The position numbers were made by a program, and so were the translations under genes. Shown one piece after another: positions 33,980-43,908 of a stretch of 64,000 nt of DNA. The notes below the pieces were generated by a model. The model saw only the letters and a program-made list of their open reading frames with translations. It searched no databases and had not been told where the DNA came from. The stretch is from Streptomyces peucetius (GTDB lineage Bacteria > Actinomycetota > Actinomycetes > Streptomycetales > Streptomycetaceae), in the NCBI RefSeq assembly GCF_025854275.1, contig NZ_CP107567.1, positions 2,232,001 through 2,296,000 on the forward strand, in the 5' to 3' direction. Position 1 is the stretch's first letter; every line of letters begins with the position of its first letter.

Positions 33980-35463
33980 CGCCGCGGCGTCCAGACGATC
34001 TCCTCGCCGTCACCCCTGCGCACCACCTGCGTCTGCGAGGATCCGATCAGCAGGATCGTGCGCATGTCGACCTGCGCCGGATCGAGTTCGCCGAGCCGTA
34101 CGATCCGTACGCTCTCCTCCGGCCCGCCGATGTCCCGGCCGAGCACGACGGGAGTGTCGGGCGCCCGGTGCCCGAGGAGCAGTTCGCGGGCCTTGCCGAC
34201 CTGCCAGGTGCGGCTGCGGGAGCCGGGATTGTAGAGGGCGAGGACCAGATCGGCGGCGGCCGCGGCGGCCAGCCGTTCCGCGATGACCTCCCACGGCTTG
34301 AGCCGGTCGGACAGGGAGACGACCGCGTAGTCGTGGCCGAGCGGCGCACCGGCCTTCGCGGCGGCGGCGTTGGCGGCGGTGACGCCGGGGAGCACCCGTA
34401 CGGGCACGTCCTTGTACGCGTCCTGGGACGCCACTTCCAGCACGGCGGTGGCCATGGCGAAGACGCCCGGGTCGCCGCCGGAGACGACCGCGACGCGCCT
34501 CCCGCGCCTGGCGAGGTCGAGCGCGAACTCGGCACGCTCGGACTCGACCTTGTTGTCGGAGCCGTGCCGGATCTGTCCGGGCCGCTGCGGCACCCGGTCC
34601 ACGTAGGTGGTGTAGCCGACGAGTTCGTCCGCGTCGGCGAGCGCGCGCCGGGTCTCGGGGGTGAGCCACAGGGGGCCCGCGGGCCCGGTGCCGACGACCA
34701 CGACCTCGCCGCGGCCGGCGGCCGGGCGGGGGTTGGCGATACGGCTGGGCACGACGGCCACGGAGAAGTAGGGAACCGACTCCGGGTCGATGTCCGCGAG
34801 TTGCCCGGTGCGCTCGCCGCTCATGGTGGCGCGTTCGACGTAACGGGCCTCTTCGAGGCGTCCGGACGTCTCCATCGCCCGGCGGACGGCGGGGAAGGTG
34901 CGGCCGAGTTTCATCACCACCGCCGAGTCGGTCGCGGCGAGGCGAGCGGTCAGCTCCTCCTCCGGCAGGGTGCCGGGGATGATCGTCAGCACCTCCTCCG
35001 CCTCGCACAGCGGCGTACCGAGCCGGGCCGCCGCGGCGCTCACGGAGGTGACGCCGGGGACGACCTCGGTCGGGTAGCGGTGTGCGAGCCGCTTGTGCAT
35101 GTGCTGGTACGAGCCGTAGAAGAACGGGTCTCCCTCGGCGAGGACGGCGACCGTACGGCCGGCGTCGAGGTGTGCCGCCAGCCGGGCGGCGGCCTGCTCG
35201 TAGAAGTCGTCGAGCGCGCCTCGGTACCCGCCGGGGTGGTCGGTGGTCTCGACCGTGATCGGGTACATCAGGCGCTCCTCGATGTGCTCGGGGCGCAGAT
35301 GCGGGGCGGCGATCGACCGGGCGATGGACCGGCCGTGGCGGGCGCAGTGGTACGCGATCACGTCGGCCTCCGCGATGACGCGTGCCGCGCGCAGGGTCAT
35401 CAGCTCCGGGTCGCCGGGGCCGAGCCCGACGCCGTACAGCCGGCCTGTCTTCTGCTCGCTCAT
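33967..35463 (-). CDS. cobIJ: Bifunctional precorrin-2 C20- / precorrin-3B C17-methyltransferase
   Basis: A 498-residue fusion of two tetrapyrrole methylases. The N-terminal CobI half (about 1-245) starts [19 protein letters not shown] and has [17 protein letters not shown]. The C-terminal CobJ half (about 250-490) starts [17 protein letters not shown] and has [15 protein letters not shown] and [12 protein letters not shown]. The fusion is common in actinobacteria. It methylates C-20 of precorrin-2, then C-17 of precorrin-3B with ring contraction. It starts within a 4-base overlap with cobH. Confidence 0.95.
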   Translation of the reverse strand: MSEQKTGRLYGVGLGPGDPELMTLRAARVIAEADVIAYHCARHGRSIARSIAAPHLRPEHIEERLMYPITVETTDHPGGYRGALDDFYEQAAARLAAHLDAGRTVAVLAEGDPFFYGSYQHMHKRLAHRYPTEVVPGVTSVSAAAARLGTPLCEAEEVLTIIPGTLPEEELTARLAATDSAVVMKLGRTFPAVRRAMETSGRLEEARYVERATMSGERTGQLADIDPESVPYFSVAVVPSRIANPRPAAGRGEVVVVGTGPAGPLWLTPETRRALADADELVGYTTYVDRVPQRPGQIRHGSDNKVESERAEFALDLARRGRRVAVVSGGDPGVFAMATAVLEVASQDAYKDVPVRVLPGVTAANAAAAKAGAPLGHDYAVVSLSDRLKPWEVIAERLAAAAAADLVLALYNPGSRSRTWQVGKARELLLGHRAPDTPVVLGRDIGGPEESVRIVRLGELDPAQVDMRTILLIGSSQTQVVRRGDGEEIVWTPRRYPE

Positions 35464-36101
35464 TCCGCCTCGCTCGCGATCGCGTTGACTGCGGCGGCGG
35501 CCATCGCGCTGCCGCCGCGGCGTCCGCGCACCACCAGGTGCTCGAGGCCGGACGGGTGCGCGGCGAGCGCCTCCTTGGACTCGGCGGCGCCGATGAAGCC
35601 GACGGGCACTCCGATGACCGCCGCCGGGCGCGGTGCGCCCTCCTCGATCATCTCCAGCAGCCGGAACAGCGCGGTGGGCGCGTTGCCGACGGCGACCACG
35701 GAGCCTTCGAGACGGTCGCGCCACAGTTCGAGGGCGGCGGCGGACCGGGTGGTGCCCAGCTTCGCCGCCAGGTCCGGCACGGACGGGTCGGACAGCGTGC
35801 AGATCACATCGTTGTCTGCGGGCAGCCGCTTGCGGGTGACGCCGCTGGCGACCATCTGCGCGTCGCACAGGATCGGCGCGCCGGAGCGCAGGGCGGCGCG
35901 GGCGCGGAGGACGACGTCCGGGCTGTGGGCGAGGTCGCGGACGAGATCGACCATTCCGCAGGCGTGGATCATGCGGACCGCGACCTGCGAGACCTCGGCC
36001 GGGAGCCCGGCGAGGTCCGCCTCCGCGCGGATCGTGGCAAAGGACTGGCGGTAGATGGCCGCGCCGTCCTTCTCGTACTCGAACACGGTGCTCTCGCTCA
36101 C
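35460..36101 (-). CDS. cobH: Precorrin-8X methylmutase
   Basis: A 213-residue CobH/CbiC. The catalytic histidine is in [13 protein letters not shown]; the [20 protein letters not shown] and [14 protein letters not shown] segments and the C-terminal [16 protein letters not shown] are conserved. GTG at 36101 overlaps the cobG stop codon (GTGA), marking coupled translation. It moves the methyl from C-11 to C-12, forming hydrogenobyrinic acid. Confidence 0.95.
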   Translation of the reverse strand: MSESTVFEYEKDGAAIYRQSFATIRAEADLAGLPAEVSQVAVRMIHACGMVDLVRDLAHSPDVVLRARAALRSGAPILCDAQMVASGVTRKRLPADNDVICTLSDPSVPDLAAKLGTTRSAAALELWRDRLEGSVVAVGNAPTALFRLLEMIEEGAPRPAAVIGVPVGFIGAAESKEALAAHPSGLEHLVVRGRRGGSAMAAAAVNAIASEAE

Positions 36102-37420
36102 TTCGTCGGGGTCTTCGTGGTGGTCTTCGTCGGGGTGGTGGTGCGCGCCGCCGCGAGGGCGCCGGCGAGTTCGGGGAGGGGGACGGTACGGGGCGGCGCG
36201 CCGGGCGCGGACACCTCGTAGTGGCCGTCGCCGGTCGCGACGACGTCGGCCCAGTCGCCGCGGGGGTGGCCGCAGCGGCGTTCGCAGCCGGACCAGTGGA
36301 CGGGCAGGCCGCCGGCGCCGGCGGTGAGGAGGGCGGTGGCGTCGGCGCGTACGTCCGCGAGGGACTTGGCGCAGCCGGGGCGCCCGGTGCAGGCGCCGAC
36401 GCCGAGCCACGGCGAGTCAGGACCGGTGACGAGCCCCGCGTCGGCGAGCGCGGCCGCCTGCTGCCGGCCCGCGCCGGCCACGACGACGCCGCGCCAGGGC
36501 GTGACGCGCAACTCCCCGGTGCCGTGCGCGTCCGCGGTGGCGGCGACGAGCCGCCACTGGGCGGCGGTCAGCCGTCCGAGAGGTGCGACCGCGTAGACCC
36601 AGCCGGTGCCTGCCCCGGGTGCGGGCGGGCGCTCTCCGCCACCGGCCCGGTCCGCCCCTGGCAGCGCCCCGGCGGGAAACGTCTCGATACCGGCCGACGC
36701 GATCCGGCCGACCAGGTCCGCGGTCGACAGCGCGTGCGCCGCCGGGAGTTCGCGGACCCGCCACGCACGCGTGGCACTCGCGGCCGCCGCGTCGAGGAAG
36801 GCGTCGGCCGCAAGCAGCATGGCGCGGGGGCCGTCGCCGGCCCGGACACGTACCGCCGCGTCGCCGGCGTCGACCCGCACCCACGCACCGTCCGGTTCTG
36901 CGAGCAACATCACATCGGCCGCGAACTCGGCCATGTCCCCCCGGCCGTCGTCCAGGGCGAACAGGAAGCGGCCCGAGAGCTCCGGCGCACGCTCGCTCGC
37001 GCACAGCAGCGCGTCCAGTTCCCGCACGAGCGGCTGCACGTCCGGGTGGCCCCGGCCGTCGAGACCGGACAGCGGGGAGGCGACGACATTGCGCACCCGT
37101 TCGTGGCGGGGTGCGGGCAGCAGGCCGCAGGCGTCCAGCAGCCGCGCCAACTCCCCTCCGCAGCCCGCTTCGAGGCCCCGCAGCTGAAGGTTGCCCCGGG
37201 AGGTGATGTCGAGTGCGCCGTCGCCCAGGCGCTCGGCGGCGTCGGCGAGCACATACGCCTGCGCCGCGCTCAGGACGCCCGCCGGGATGCGGACGCGCGC
37301 CAGCGCACCGTCGTCCGCGGTATGCAGACGCAGTGCGCCGGGGCAGGCATCACTGCGGTCCCGGACGGGAGTTACGGGCGTTTCGTCCGTGTCCGGGCGG
37401 TTCGAGGGGGCCGGAGGCAT
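36098..37420 (-). CDS. cobG: Precorrin-3B synthase CobG
   Basis: A 440-residue protein of the nitrite/sulfite reductase superfamily that uses O2 for ring hydroxylation ahead of ring contraction. The [4Fe-4S] cysteines are in [13 protein letters not shown] and [12 protein letters not shown] near the C-terminus. [15 protein letters not shown] and [14 protein letters not shown] match the ferredoxin-like repeats. Possible starts are ATG at 37420, 37432 and 37441; none has a perfect ribosome site, and 37441 follows a GAGGG. It is first in the cobG-cobH-cobIJ operon. Confidence 0.92.
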   Translation of the reverse strand: MPPAPSNRPDTDETPVTPVRDRSDACPGALRLHTADDGALARVRIPAGVLSAAQAYVLADAAERLGDGALDITSRGNLQLRGLEAGCGGELARLLDACGLLPAPRHERVRNVVASPLSGLDGRGHPDVQPLVRELDALLCASERAPELSGRFLFALDDGRGDMAEFAADVMLLAEPDGAWVRVDAGDAAVRVRAGDGPRAMLLAADAFLDAAAASATRAWRVRELPAAHALSTADLVGRIASAGIETFPAGALPGADRAGGGERPPAPGAGTGWVYAVAPLGRLTAAQWRLVAATADAHGTGELRVTPWRGVVVAGAGRQQAAALADAGLVTGPDSPWLGVGACTGRPGCAKSLADVRADATALLTAGAGGLPVHWSGCERRCGHPRGDWADVVATGDGHYEVSAPGAPPRTVPLPELAGALAAARTTTPTKTTTKTPTK

Positions 37421-37543
37421 GGCGGCGAGCATACCGACCATCACACAGGCCGCCCTCGGCCCCGGCCTGCTCGGGCGCCCTACCCGGCAGGTGACCGCCC
37501 CTACTATGCTGCTCGACGGGTCGAACGGCCCACCACCGCCGAA

Positions 37544-37637
37544 GACGGCGTCAGGGGAGGAAGCCCGGTGAGATTCCGGCGCGGTCCCGCCACTGTGAGC
37601 CCGGCACCTGTCGGGTGAGTCAGGAACTCCCGCCGTC
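37544..37637 (+). promoter_or_regulatory. Cobalamin riboswitch upstream of cobN
   Basis: The P1 stem GACGGCG (37544-37550) pairs with CGCCGTC (37631-37637). Within it are the conserved core GAAGCCCGGTGAGATTCCGG (37560-37579), GGTCCCGCCACTGTGA and the B12 box GAGTCAGGAACTCCCGCC (from 37617). A second hairpin CGGGGCGCGGAAACCCCG sits just before the Shine-Dalgarno GAGGAAGG, probably the platform that blocks translation when cobalamin is bound. Confidence 0.93.
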
Positions 37638-37684
37638 CTCCACCAGCCCGGGGCGCGGAAACCCCGAGGAAGGCCAGACGCCGC

Positions 37685-40600
37685 ATGTCGCACCCGTCCG
37701 AGGGACGCCCCGCACAGCCCAGCCCCAGCGTCCTGCTCCTGTCGACGTCCGACACCGATCTGCTGAGCGCACGCGCCGCGACCGGCCCGGTCCCGTACCG
37801 CTTCGCGAACCCCACCCGCCTGGCGCTCGAGGATCTGCCGGCCCTGCTGGAGGGCACGGACCTCGTCGTCGTCCGCCTCCTCGGCGGACTGCGCGCCTGG
37901 CAGGACGGCATCGACCTGCTGCTCGCGCAGGACCGCCCCGTCGTCGTCCTCACCGGCGAACAGGCCCCCGACGCCCAGCTGATGGAGGCCTCCACGGTCC
38001 CGATCGGCATCGCCGCGGAGGCCCACGCCTACCTCGCGCACGGCGGCCCGGCGAACCTGGAGCAGCTGGCCCGCTTCCTGTCGGACACCGTGCTGCTCAC
38101 CGGTCACGGCTTCGAGCCACCGGCCGCCGCCCCCACCTGGGGCCGGCTCCCCCGCACGCCCCGCTCCGAGAACCCCGGCGGCCCGCTGATCGCGGTGCTC
38201 TACTACCGGGCCCACCACATGAGCGGCAACACCGCCTTCGTGGACGCCCTGTGCGGCGCGATCGAGGACGCCGGCGGCCGCGCACTGCCGCTGTACGTGG
38301 CGTCCCTGCGCGCCCCCGAGCCGGAGCTGCTGGAGCAGCTGCGGGAGGCCGACGCCCTGGTGACCACGGTGCTCGCCGCGGGCGGCACCCGCCCGGCGGA
38401 CGCGAGCGCCGGCGGCGACGACGAGTCGTGGGACGCGGGCGCGCTCGCCGCCCTCGACGTACCCGTCCTGCAGGCGCTGTGCCTGACCGGGTCGCGTGCG
38501 GCGTGGGAGGAGAACGACGAGGGCCTGTCCCCGCTGGACGCGGCGAGCCAGGTGGCCGTGCCCGAGTTCGACGGCCGGCTCATCACCGTCCCGTTCTCCT
38601 TCAAGGAGATCGACGAGGACGGCCTCCCGTCGTACGTCGCCGATGCCGAGCGCGCCGCCCGCGTCGCCGGGACCGCGGTCCGCCACGCCCGGCTGCGCCA
38701 CATCCCGAACAGCGACAAGCGCCTCGCGCTGGTGCTGTCGGCGTACCCGACCAAGCACTCCCGCATCGGCAACGCGGTCGGCCTGGACACCCCCGCCTCC
38801 GCGGTGTCGCTGCTGCGCCGCCTGCGCGAGGAGGGCTACGACTTCGGGCACGAGCCGGTCCCCGGACTCGAGTCCGGTGACGGCGACGAGCTGATCTACG
38901 CGCTCATCGAGGCCGGCGGCCACGACCAGGAGTGGCTGACGGAGGAGCAGCTCGCCCGCAACCCGGTCCGTATCCCGGCCGCCGACTACAGGCGCTGGTA
39001 CGCGACGCTCCCCGAGGAGCTGCGCTCGGGCGTCGAGCGGCACTGGGGCCCGCCGCCCGGCGAGATGTTCCTCGACCGTTCCCGCAATCCCGAGGGCGAC
39101 ATCGTGCTCGCCGCGCTGCGGCGCGGGAACCTGCTGATCCTGATCCAGCCGCCGCGCGGCTTCGGCGAGAACCCGATCGCGATCTACCACGACCCCGATC
39201 TGCCGCCCTCGCACCACTACCTGGCCGCCTACCGCTGGATCGCCGCGTCGGCGGACGACGGCGGTTTCGGCGCCGACGCGATGATCCACCTGGGCAAGCA
39301 CGGCAACCTGGAGTGGCTGCCCGGCAAGAACGCCGGCCTGTCCGCGGCCTGCGGGCCCGACGCCGCGCTCGGCGACCTGCCGCTGATCTACCCGTTCCTC
39401 GTCAACGACCCGGGCGAGGGCACCCAGGCCAAGCGCCGCGCGCACGCGACGCTCGTCGACCACCTGGTGCCGCCGATGGCGCGCGCCGAGTCGTACGGCG
39501 ACATCGCGCGCCTGGAGCAGCTGCTGGACGAGTACGCGCAGATCTCGTCCATGGACCCGTCCAAGCTGCCCGCGATCCGCGCCCAGATCTGGACCCTGAT
39601 CCAGGCCGCGCGGCTCGACCACGACCTGGGCCTGGACGACCGCCCCGACGACGACGGCTTCGACGACTTCCTGCTGCACGTCGACGGCTGGTTGTGCGAG
39701 GTCAAGGACGCGCAGATCCGTGACGGACTGCATGTGCTGGGCGGCGCGCCGACCGGCCCCGAGCGGGTCAACCTGGTGCTGTCCATCCTGCGCGCCCGGC
39801 AGATCTGGGGCGGCTCGCAGTCCCTGCCCGGCCTGCGTGAGGCGCTGGGCCTCGACGAGTCCGCGGCGACCCGTACGAGCGCCGACGAGGCGGAGGCCAC
39901 GGCCCGTGCGCTCGTCGAGGCGATGGAGGCGGCGGACTGGGACCCGGACGCGGTGCCGCACTCGCACGGCCGGGACGTCGCGGCGATCCTGCGTTTCGCG
40001 GCGACGGAGGTCGTGCCGCGGCTGGCCCGCACCACCGACGAGATCGACCACGCGGTGCACGCCCTGAACGGCGGTTTCGTCCCCGCCGGTCCGTCGGGCT
40101 CTCCGCTGCGCGGGCTGGTCAACGTCCTGCCGACGGGCCGCAACTTCTACTCCGTCGACCCGAAGGCCGTCCCCTCGCGGCTCGCCTGGGAGACCGGCCA
40201 GGCCCTCGCGGACTCGCTCCTCGAGCGCTACCGCGCCGACAACGGCGCCTGGCCGACCTCCGTCGGCCTGTCCCTGTGGGGCACCAGCGCCATGCGCACG
40301 GCCGGCGACGACGTCGCCGAGGCGCTGGCACTGCTCGGTGTCCGCCCCGTGTGGGACGACGCCTCCCGCCGGGTGACCGGCCTGGAGCCCGTACCGCTCG
40401 CGGAGCTGGGCCGCCCCCGGATCGACGTCACCCTGCGCATCTCGGGCTTCTTCCGTGACGCGTTCCCGCACACGATCGGTCTCCTGGACGACGCGGTCCG
40501 CCTCGCGGCCTCGCTCGACGAGCCGGCGGCCGACAACCTCGTCCGCGCCCACGCGCAGGCCGACCTGGCGGAGCACGGCGACGAGCGCCGGGCCACGACC

Positions 40601-41323
40601 CGAATCTTCGGCTCCCGGCCGGGTACGTACGGCGCGGGCCTGCTCCAGCTGATCGACAGCCGCGACTGGCGCACGGACGCGGACCTGGCCGAGGTCTACA
40701 CGGTGTGGGGCGGGTACGCGTACGGCCGCGGTCTGGAGGGCCGCCCGGCGCGCGCCGAGATGGAGAGCGCGTACAAGCGGATCGCCGTCGCCGCGAAGAA
40801 CACGGACACCCGCGAGCACGACATCGCCGACTCCGACGACTACTTCCAGTACCACGGCGGCATGGTCGCCACCGTCCGCGCGCTGCGCGGCACGGCCCCC
40901 GAGGCGTACATCGGCGACTCCACCCGCCCGCAGACGGTCCGCACCCGCACGCTGGTCGAGGAGACCTCCCGCGTCTTCCGCGCCCGAGTGGTCAACCCGC
41001 GCTGGATCGAGGCGATGCGCCGCCACGGCTACAAGGGCGCCTTCGAGCTGGCGGCCACGGTCGACTACCTCTTCGGGTACGACGCGACGACGGGCGTCGT
41101 CGCGGACTGGATGTACGACAAGCTCACCGAGACGTACGTCCTGGACCCGGAGAACCGCGCGTTCCTCCAGCAGGCCAACCCGTGGGCGCTGCACGGCATC
41201 GCGGAGAGGCTGCTGGAGGCGGAGTCCCGGGGCATGTGGGCGAAGCCGGACGCGGCGGTGCTGGAGCAGCTGCGGCAGGTCTTCCTCGAGACCGAGGGCG
41301 CCCTGGAGGACGACGAGGCGTAG
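37685..41323 (+). CDS. cobN: Cobaltochelatase subunit CobN
   Basis: A 1212-residue large subunit of the ATP-dependent aerobic cobalt chelatase that inserts Co2+ into hydrogenobyrinic acid a,c-diamide. Typical CobN/BchH segments include AYPTKHSRIGNAVGLDTPAS, GADAMIHLGKHGNLEWLPGK, VNVLPTGRNFYSVDPKAVPS and ERYRADNGAWPTSVGLSLWG. Length is normal for the family. It is preceded by a cobalamin riboswitch and is divergent from cobG. CobS/CobT or ChlID-type partners are not in this window. Confidence 0.97.
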   Translation: MSHPSEGRPAQPSPSVLLLSTSDTDLLSARAATGPVPYRFANPTRLALEDLPALLEGTDLVVVRLLGGLRAWQDGIDLLLAQDRPVVVLTGEQAPDAQLMEASTVPIGIAAEAHAYLAHGGPANLEQLARFLSDTVLLTGHGFEPPAAAPTWGRLPRTPRSENPGGPLIAVLYYRAHHMSGNTAFVDALCGAIEDAGGRALPLYVASLRAPEPELLEQLREADALVTTVLAAGGTRPADASAGGDDESWDAGALAALDVPVLQALCLTGSRAAWEENDEGLSPLDAASQVAVPEFDGRLITVPFSFKEIDEDGLPSYVADAERAARVAGTAVRHARLRHIPNSDKRLALVLSAYPTKHSRIGNAVGLDTPASAVSLLRRLREEGYDFGHEPVPGLESGDGDELIYALIEAGGHDQEWLTEEQLARNPVRIPAADYRRWYATLPEELRSGVERHWGPPPGEMFLDRSRNPEGDIVLAALRRGNLLILIQPPRGFGENPIAIYHDPDLPPSHHYLAAYRWIAASADDGGFGADAMIHLGKHGNLEWLPGKNAGLSAACGPDAALGDLPLIYPFLVNDPGEGTQAKRRAHATLVDHLVPPMARAESYGDIARLEQLLDEYAQISSMDPSKLPAIRAQIWTLIQAARLDHDLGLDDRPDDDGFDDFLLHVDGWLCEVKDAQIRDGLHVLGGAPTGPERVNLVLSILRARQIWGGSQSLPGLREALGLDESAATRTSADEAEATARALVEAMEAADWDPDAVPHSHGRDVAAILRFAATEVVPRLARTTDEIDHAVHALNGGFVPAGPSGSPLRGLVNVLPTGRNFYSVDPKAVPSRLAWETGQALADSLLERYRADNGAWPTSVGLSLWGTSAMRTAGDDVAEALALLGVRPVWDDASRRVTGLEPVPLAELGRPRIDVTLRISGFFRDAFPHTIGLLDDAVRLAASLDEPAADNLVRAHAQADLAEHGDERRATTRIFGSRPGTYGAGLLQLIDSRDWRTDADLAEVYTVWGGYAYGRGLEGRPARAEMESAYKRIAVAAKNTDTREHDIADSDDYFQYHGGMVATVRALRGTAPEAYIGDSTRPQTVRTRTLVEETSRVFRARVVNPRWIEAMRRHGYKGAFELAATVDYLFGYDATTGVVADWMYDKLTETYVLDPENRAFLQQANPWALHGIAERLLEAESRGMWAKPDAAVLEQLRQVFLETEGALEDDEA

Positions 41324-41341
41324 CGGGCCGGGCGGGCCGCG

Positions 41342-41650
41342 TCAGCGGGCGGCGGCGCGGGCCGGCCGCTGCGCGGCCCAGATCATGCCGGGCGCCACCA
41401 GCATCACGGCGAGGCCCGCGAACCGTACGTACCCCTGGGCCGCCGGGTCCGTGACCAGGACCACGGCGGCCACCTGCAACGCGAGCCCGGCGGCGACGAG
41501 CAGCTGCGCCCAGCCGAACAGCCGCGGGCGCACGACGTGCTTCCGCTGCGCCGGCAGCAGCCACCCGGTGCGTACGGCGACGACTCCCAGGGCGGCCACG
41601 ACCAGGGCGAGAACGCCGACCGGGATTCCCACGTACACGTTCATCGCCAC
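41342..41650 (-). CDS. Small hypothetical membrane protein
   Basis: A 102-residue protein with three predicted helices (VGIPVGVLALVVAALGVVAV, LLVAAGLALQVAAVVLV, FAGLAVMLVAPGMIWAA) and basic loops. I do not recognize a family; the gene is convergent with cobN, whose stop is 18 bp away. The start could be Met1 or Met3. Confidence 0.65.
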   Translation of the reverse strand: MAMNVYVGIPVGVLALVVAALGVVAVRTGWLLPAQRKHVVRPRLFGWAQLLVAAGLALQVAAVVLVTDPAAQGYVRFAGLAVMLVAPGMIWAAQRPARAAAR

Positions 41651-41728
41651 CCCTGCTGTGCTGCCGGCGGTCCGCCGCGGACCGAAGTCAGCAGATCATG
41701 CCACAGCGCACCGGCCGCCCCGCGGCCC

Positions 41729-42400
41729 CTACGGCTCGGTCAGGGTCAGAGTCCAGTCGCCTTCCGAGGTCACGTTGACGTAGTACGGACCCTCTCCCGG
41801 CATCCTGGCGACGGCCGATCCCTCGAAGTCCCGGATCTCGTTGAAGACCAGGTCCTGGGCCCTGCCCCGCGCGTCGATGACCGCGACGACGAAGTTGCTG
41901 TCCCCGGTGTGGTTCGCCGTCACGGTGACCACCTGGTCCGCGGCGAAGGGCCCTTCGAGGCGGTCCCCGTTCCCCGACCAGGTCTGCGGCAGCCGGGCGG
42001 CCGACGGCTGGTTCCCCGGCTGCGTGATCTCGACGGTCCAGGGAGCGTTCGCGTTCACCTGGAGCACATGGTCCCCCGCGCTCACCCCGACACCCTTGGT
42101 GCCCTCGTACGACCCGACCCGGTTGACGACGAGGTCCTTGACCTGGCGTTGGTCGTCGAGAAGCTCGACGATGAAGTTCTCCGTGCACGAGGCGCACTCC
42201 GACCGTACGACGGCCAGCCCGCCGGTCAGCGCGAACTCCTCGGTCACCTCCTGCCCGGTACCGCTGAGCGTGATCGGCGGTACGGACGGCGTCGGCTGCC
42301 GGACGCCCGCAGTCGCCCCGCCCTGCCAGGCGGTCAGCGCCACGACCAGCAGCACCACGACGGCGACCACGCCCCGTACATTCCTGCGGCGTTCGGCCAT
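41729..42400 (-). CDS. Secreted protein with two homologous beta-rich domains
   Basis: A 223-residue extracytoplasmic protein. A signal anchor (RGVVAVVVLLVVALTAWQGG) is at residues 9-28. Two related domains follow: the first contains NFIVELLDDQRQVKDLVVN...GSYEG...PWTVEITQP, the second NFVVAVIDARGRAQDLVFN...RDFEG...DWTLTLTEP. Each is about 75 residues and looks like a beta-sandwich. A CASC pair occurs in the first only. No known domain name comes to mind; surface binding is a reasonable guess. Confidence 0.75.
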   Translation of the reverse strand: MAERRRNVRGVVAVVVLLVVALTAWQGGATAGVRQPTPSVPPITLSGTGQEVTEEFALTGGLAVVRSECASCTENFIVELLDDQRQVKDLVVNRVGSYEGTKGVGVSAGDHVLQVNANAPWTVEITQPGNQPSAARLPQTWSGNGDRLEGPFAADQVVTVTANHTGDSNFVVAVIDARGRAQDLVFNEIRDFEGSAVARMPGEGPYYVNVTSEGDWTLTLTEP

Positions 42401-42624
42401 GCCCCGGCTCCCTTCCACTCCCCGGCGCCGGCCCGCACCGGCCCGCACCGGCAACCGGCACCACCTCCACCATCCGCCCCCCACGGCCCCTCGCAACTCG
42501 GCCCTCCCCCGGTGCCCGGCCGACCCGGCCACACCGTCGTTTCCGCGTCGGCGGCCCGGGCACTCGTCGCTGCGCGGCCCCGGTCGGGACGACGGCTCAG
42601 GAGCGTTGCGAGAAGGAGACCCTC

Positions 42625-43260
42625 ATGAAGATCGGCATCATCGGCGCAGGTCACATCGGCTCCACCCTGGCCCGCCACTTCGTGCGCATCGGCCATGGCG
42701 TGGTCATCAGCAACTCCAGGGGGCCGGACACGCTGGCCGGGCTCGTGGAGGAGATCGGCGGCGGGCTGCGTGCGGTCACCGTGCGGGAGGCGGCCGGGTT
42801 CGGCCAGGTCGTCGTGGTGAGCATTCCGTACGGGCGTTACAAGGAGCTGCCGGCGGACGCCCTCAAGGACAAGGTCCTGATCGACACCTGCAACTACTCT
42901 CCCGAGCGCGACGGGCACGACCCCGACCTGGACGACGACAGCACCACCTCCAGCGAGAAGATCAGGGCCCACACGGACGCCGACCTCGTGAAGGCGTTCA
43001 ACGCGATCCACTGGCAGAACCTTCGCGACCGGGGCCGCGGCAAGGGCGAACCGGGCCGGCTGGCCATTCCCGTCTCCGGGACCGACACGGAGGCCAAGGC
43101 CGTGGTCGCGGGACTCATCCGGGACATCGGCTTCGACCCGGTGGACGCCGGCGACATCGGCCACGGTGGCCGCAGCCATCAGCCGGGGTCGCGCCTGTAC
43201 GGGGCCGAGATGTCCGCACAGGAGATGAACGACCTGCTCCGGGCCGGCGCCGCGGCGTGA
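42625..43260 (+). CDS. NADPH-dependent F420 reductase-like oxidoreductase
   Basis: A 211-residue Rossmann protein. MKIGIIGAGHIGSTLARHF carries the GxGxxG dinucleotide site; HGVVISNSRGPDTL follows with the basic NADP-type binding loop. VVVSIPYGRYKELPADALKDK and VKAFNAIHWQNLRDRGR match the F420-dependent NADP reductase superfamily (F420_oxidored). AAGGAG precedes the ATG. It may use F420 or only NADP; the cofactor cannot be read with certainty. Confidence 0.85.
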   Translation: MKIGIIGAGHIGSTLARHFVRIGHGVVISNSRGPDTLAGLVEEIGGGLRAVTVREAAGFGQVVVVSIPYGRYKELPADALKDKVLIDTCNYSPERDGHDPDLDDDSTTSSEKIRAHTDADLVKAFNAIHWQNLRDRGRGKGEPGRLAIPVSGTDTEAKAVVAGLIRDIGFDPVDAGDIGHGGRSHQPGSRLYGAEMSAQEMNDLLRAGAAA

Positions 43261-43370
43261 AGCCGGGCCGACGCCCTCCTGTCCTGTTTGGAGACGCCCG
43301 CACCGTGCTACCCGTCCCGCGCGCCGTTGCCCCGGCGCGCCGTCCGACGAGCACGAACCAGGAGGTCACC

Positions 43371-43787
43371 ATGGCCATGACCACGTCCGTGAAGGACATG
43401 CTGAACACCTACCCCGCCGACCTCGGCGGCGTCGACCGGGAGGCCCTCGCCCGGTGCATCGAGGAGTGCGTCGCCTGCGCCCAGGCGTGCACCGCCTGCG
43501 CGGACGCCTGTCTGTCGGAGGGCATGGTGGGCGATCTGACGAAGTGCATCCGCACCGACATGGACTGCGCCGACATCTGCGCCGCCACCGCCGCCGTCCT
43601 CTCCCGCCACACCGGCTACGACGCCAACATCACCCGCGCGATCGTGCAGGCGTGCGCCACCACCTGCAAGGCGTGCGCCGACGAGTGCGAGAGCCACGCC
43701 GACATGCACGAGCACTGCCGCGTCTGCGCCGAGGCGTGCCGGAGCTGTGAGCAGGCGTGCAACGAGCTCCTGGCGTCCCTGGGGTGA
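43371..43787 (+). CDS. Csp3-like four-helix-bundle copper storage protein
   Basis: A 138-residue protein with 18 cysteines spaced along four helices (CIEECVACAQACTACADAC, TDMDCADIC, VQACATTCKACADEC, HCRVCAEACRSCEQAC). This is the pattern of the cytosolic Csp3 copper storage proteins (DUF326), described in S. lividans as buffering Cu(I). There is no signal peptide, so it is cytoplasmic. GGAGG precedes the ATG. A CsoR-type operator is not obvious upstream. It sits 110 bp after the F420-reductase-like gene. Confidence 0.92.
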   Translation: MAMTTSVKDMLNTYPADLGGVDREALARCIEECVACAQACTACADACLSEGMVGDLTKCIRTDMDCADICAATAAVLSRHTGYDANITRAIVQACATTCKACADECESHADMHEHCRVCAEACRSCEQACNELLASLG

Positions 43788-43908
43788 GACGGGGCAAAAC
43801 CACTGGCCGGCACACGAGTTGAACCGCCGCGGCACAAGCCTCGCCGAGCCTGCTTGGTCTAGGTTGGGAGCCAGGTCGAGGAATCGTTCGTGCCCAGGAG
43901 GCCCTCTC

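Noticed and set aside
37493..37510. Promoter with TACTATGCT-type -10 ahead of the cobalamin riboswitch
   Set aside because: No -35 at acceptable spacing could be found, so the promoter position remains open.
36098..41194. A 1698-codon minus-strand frame through cobN and cobG
   Set aside because: Only its last 440 codons (cobG) show protein-like motifs; the rest is the GC-rich antisense shadow of cobN and spans the riboswitch.
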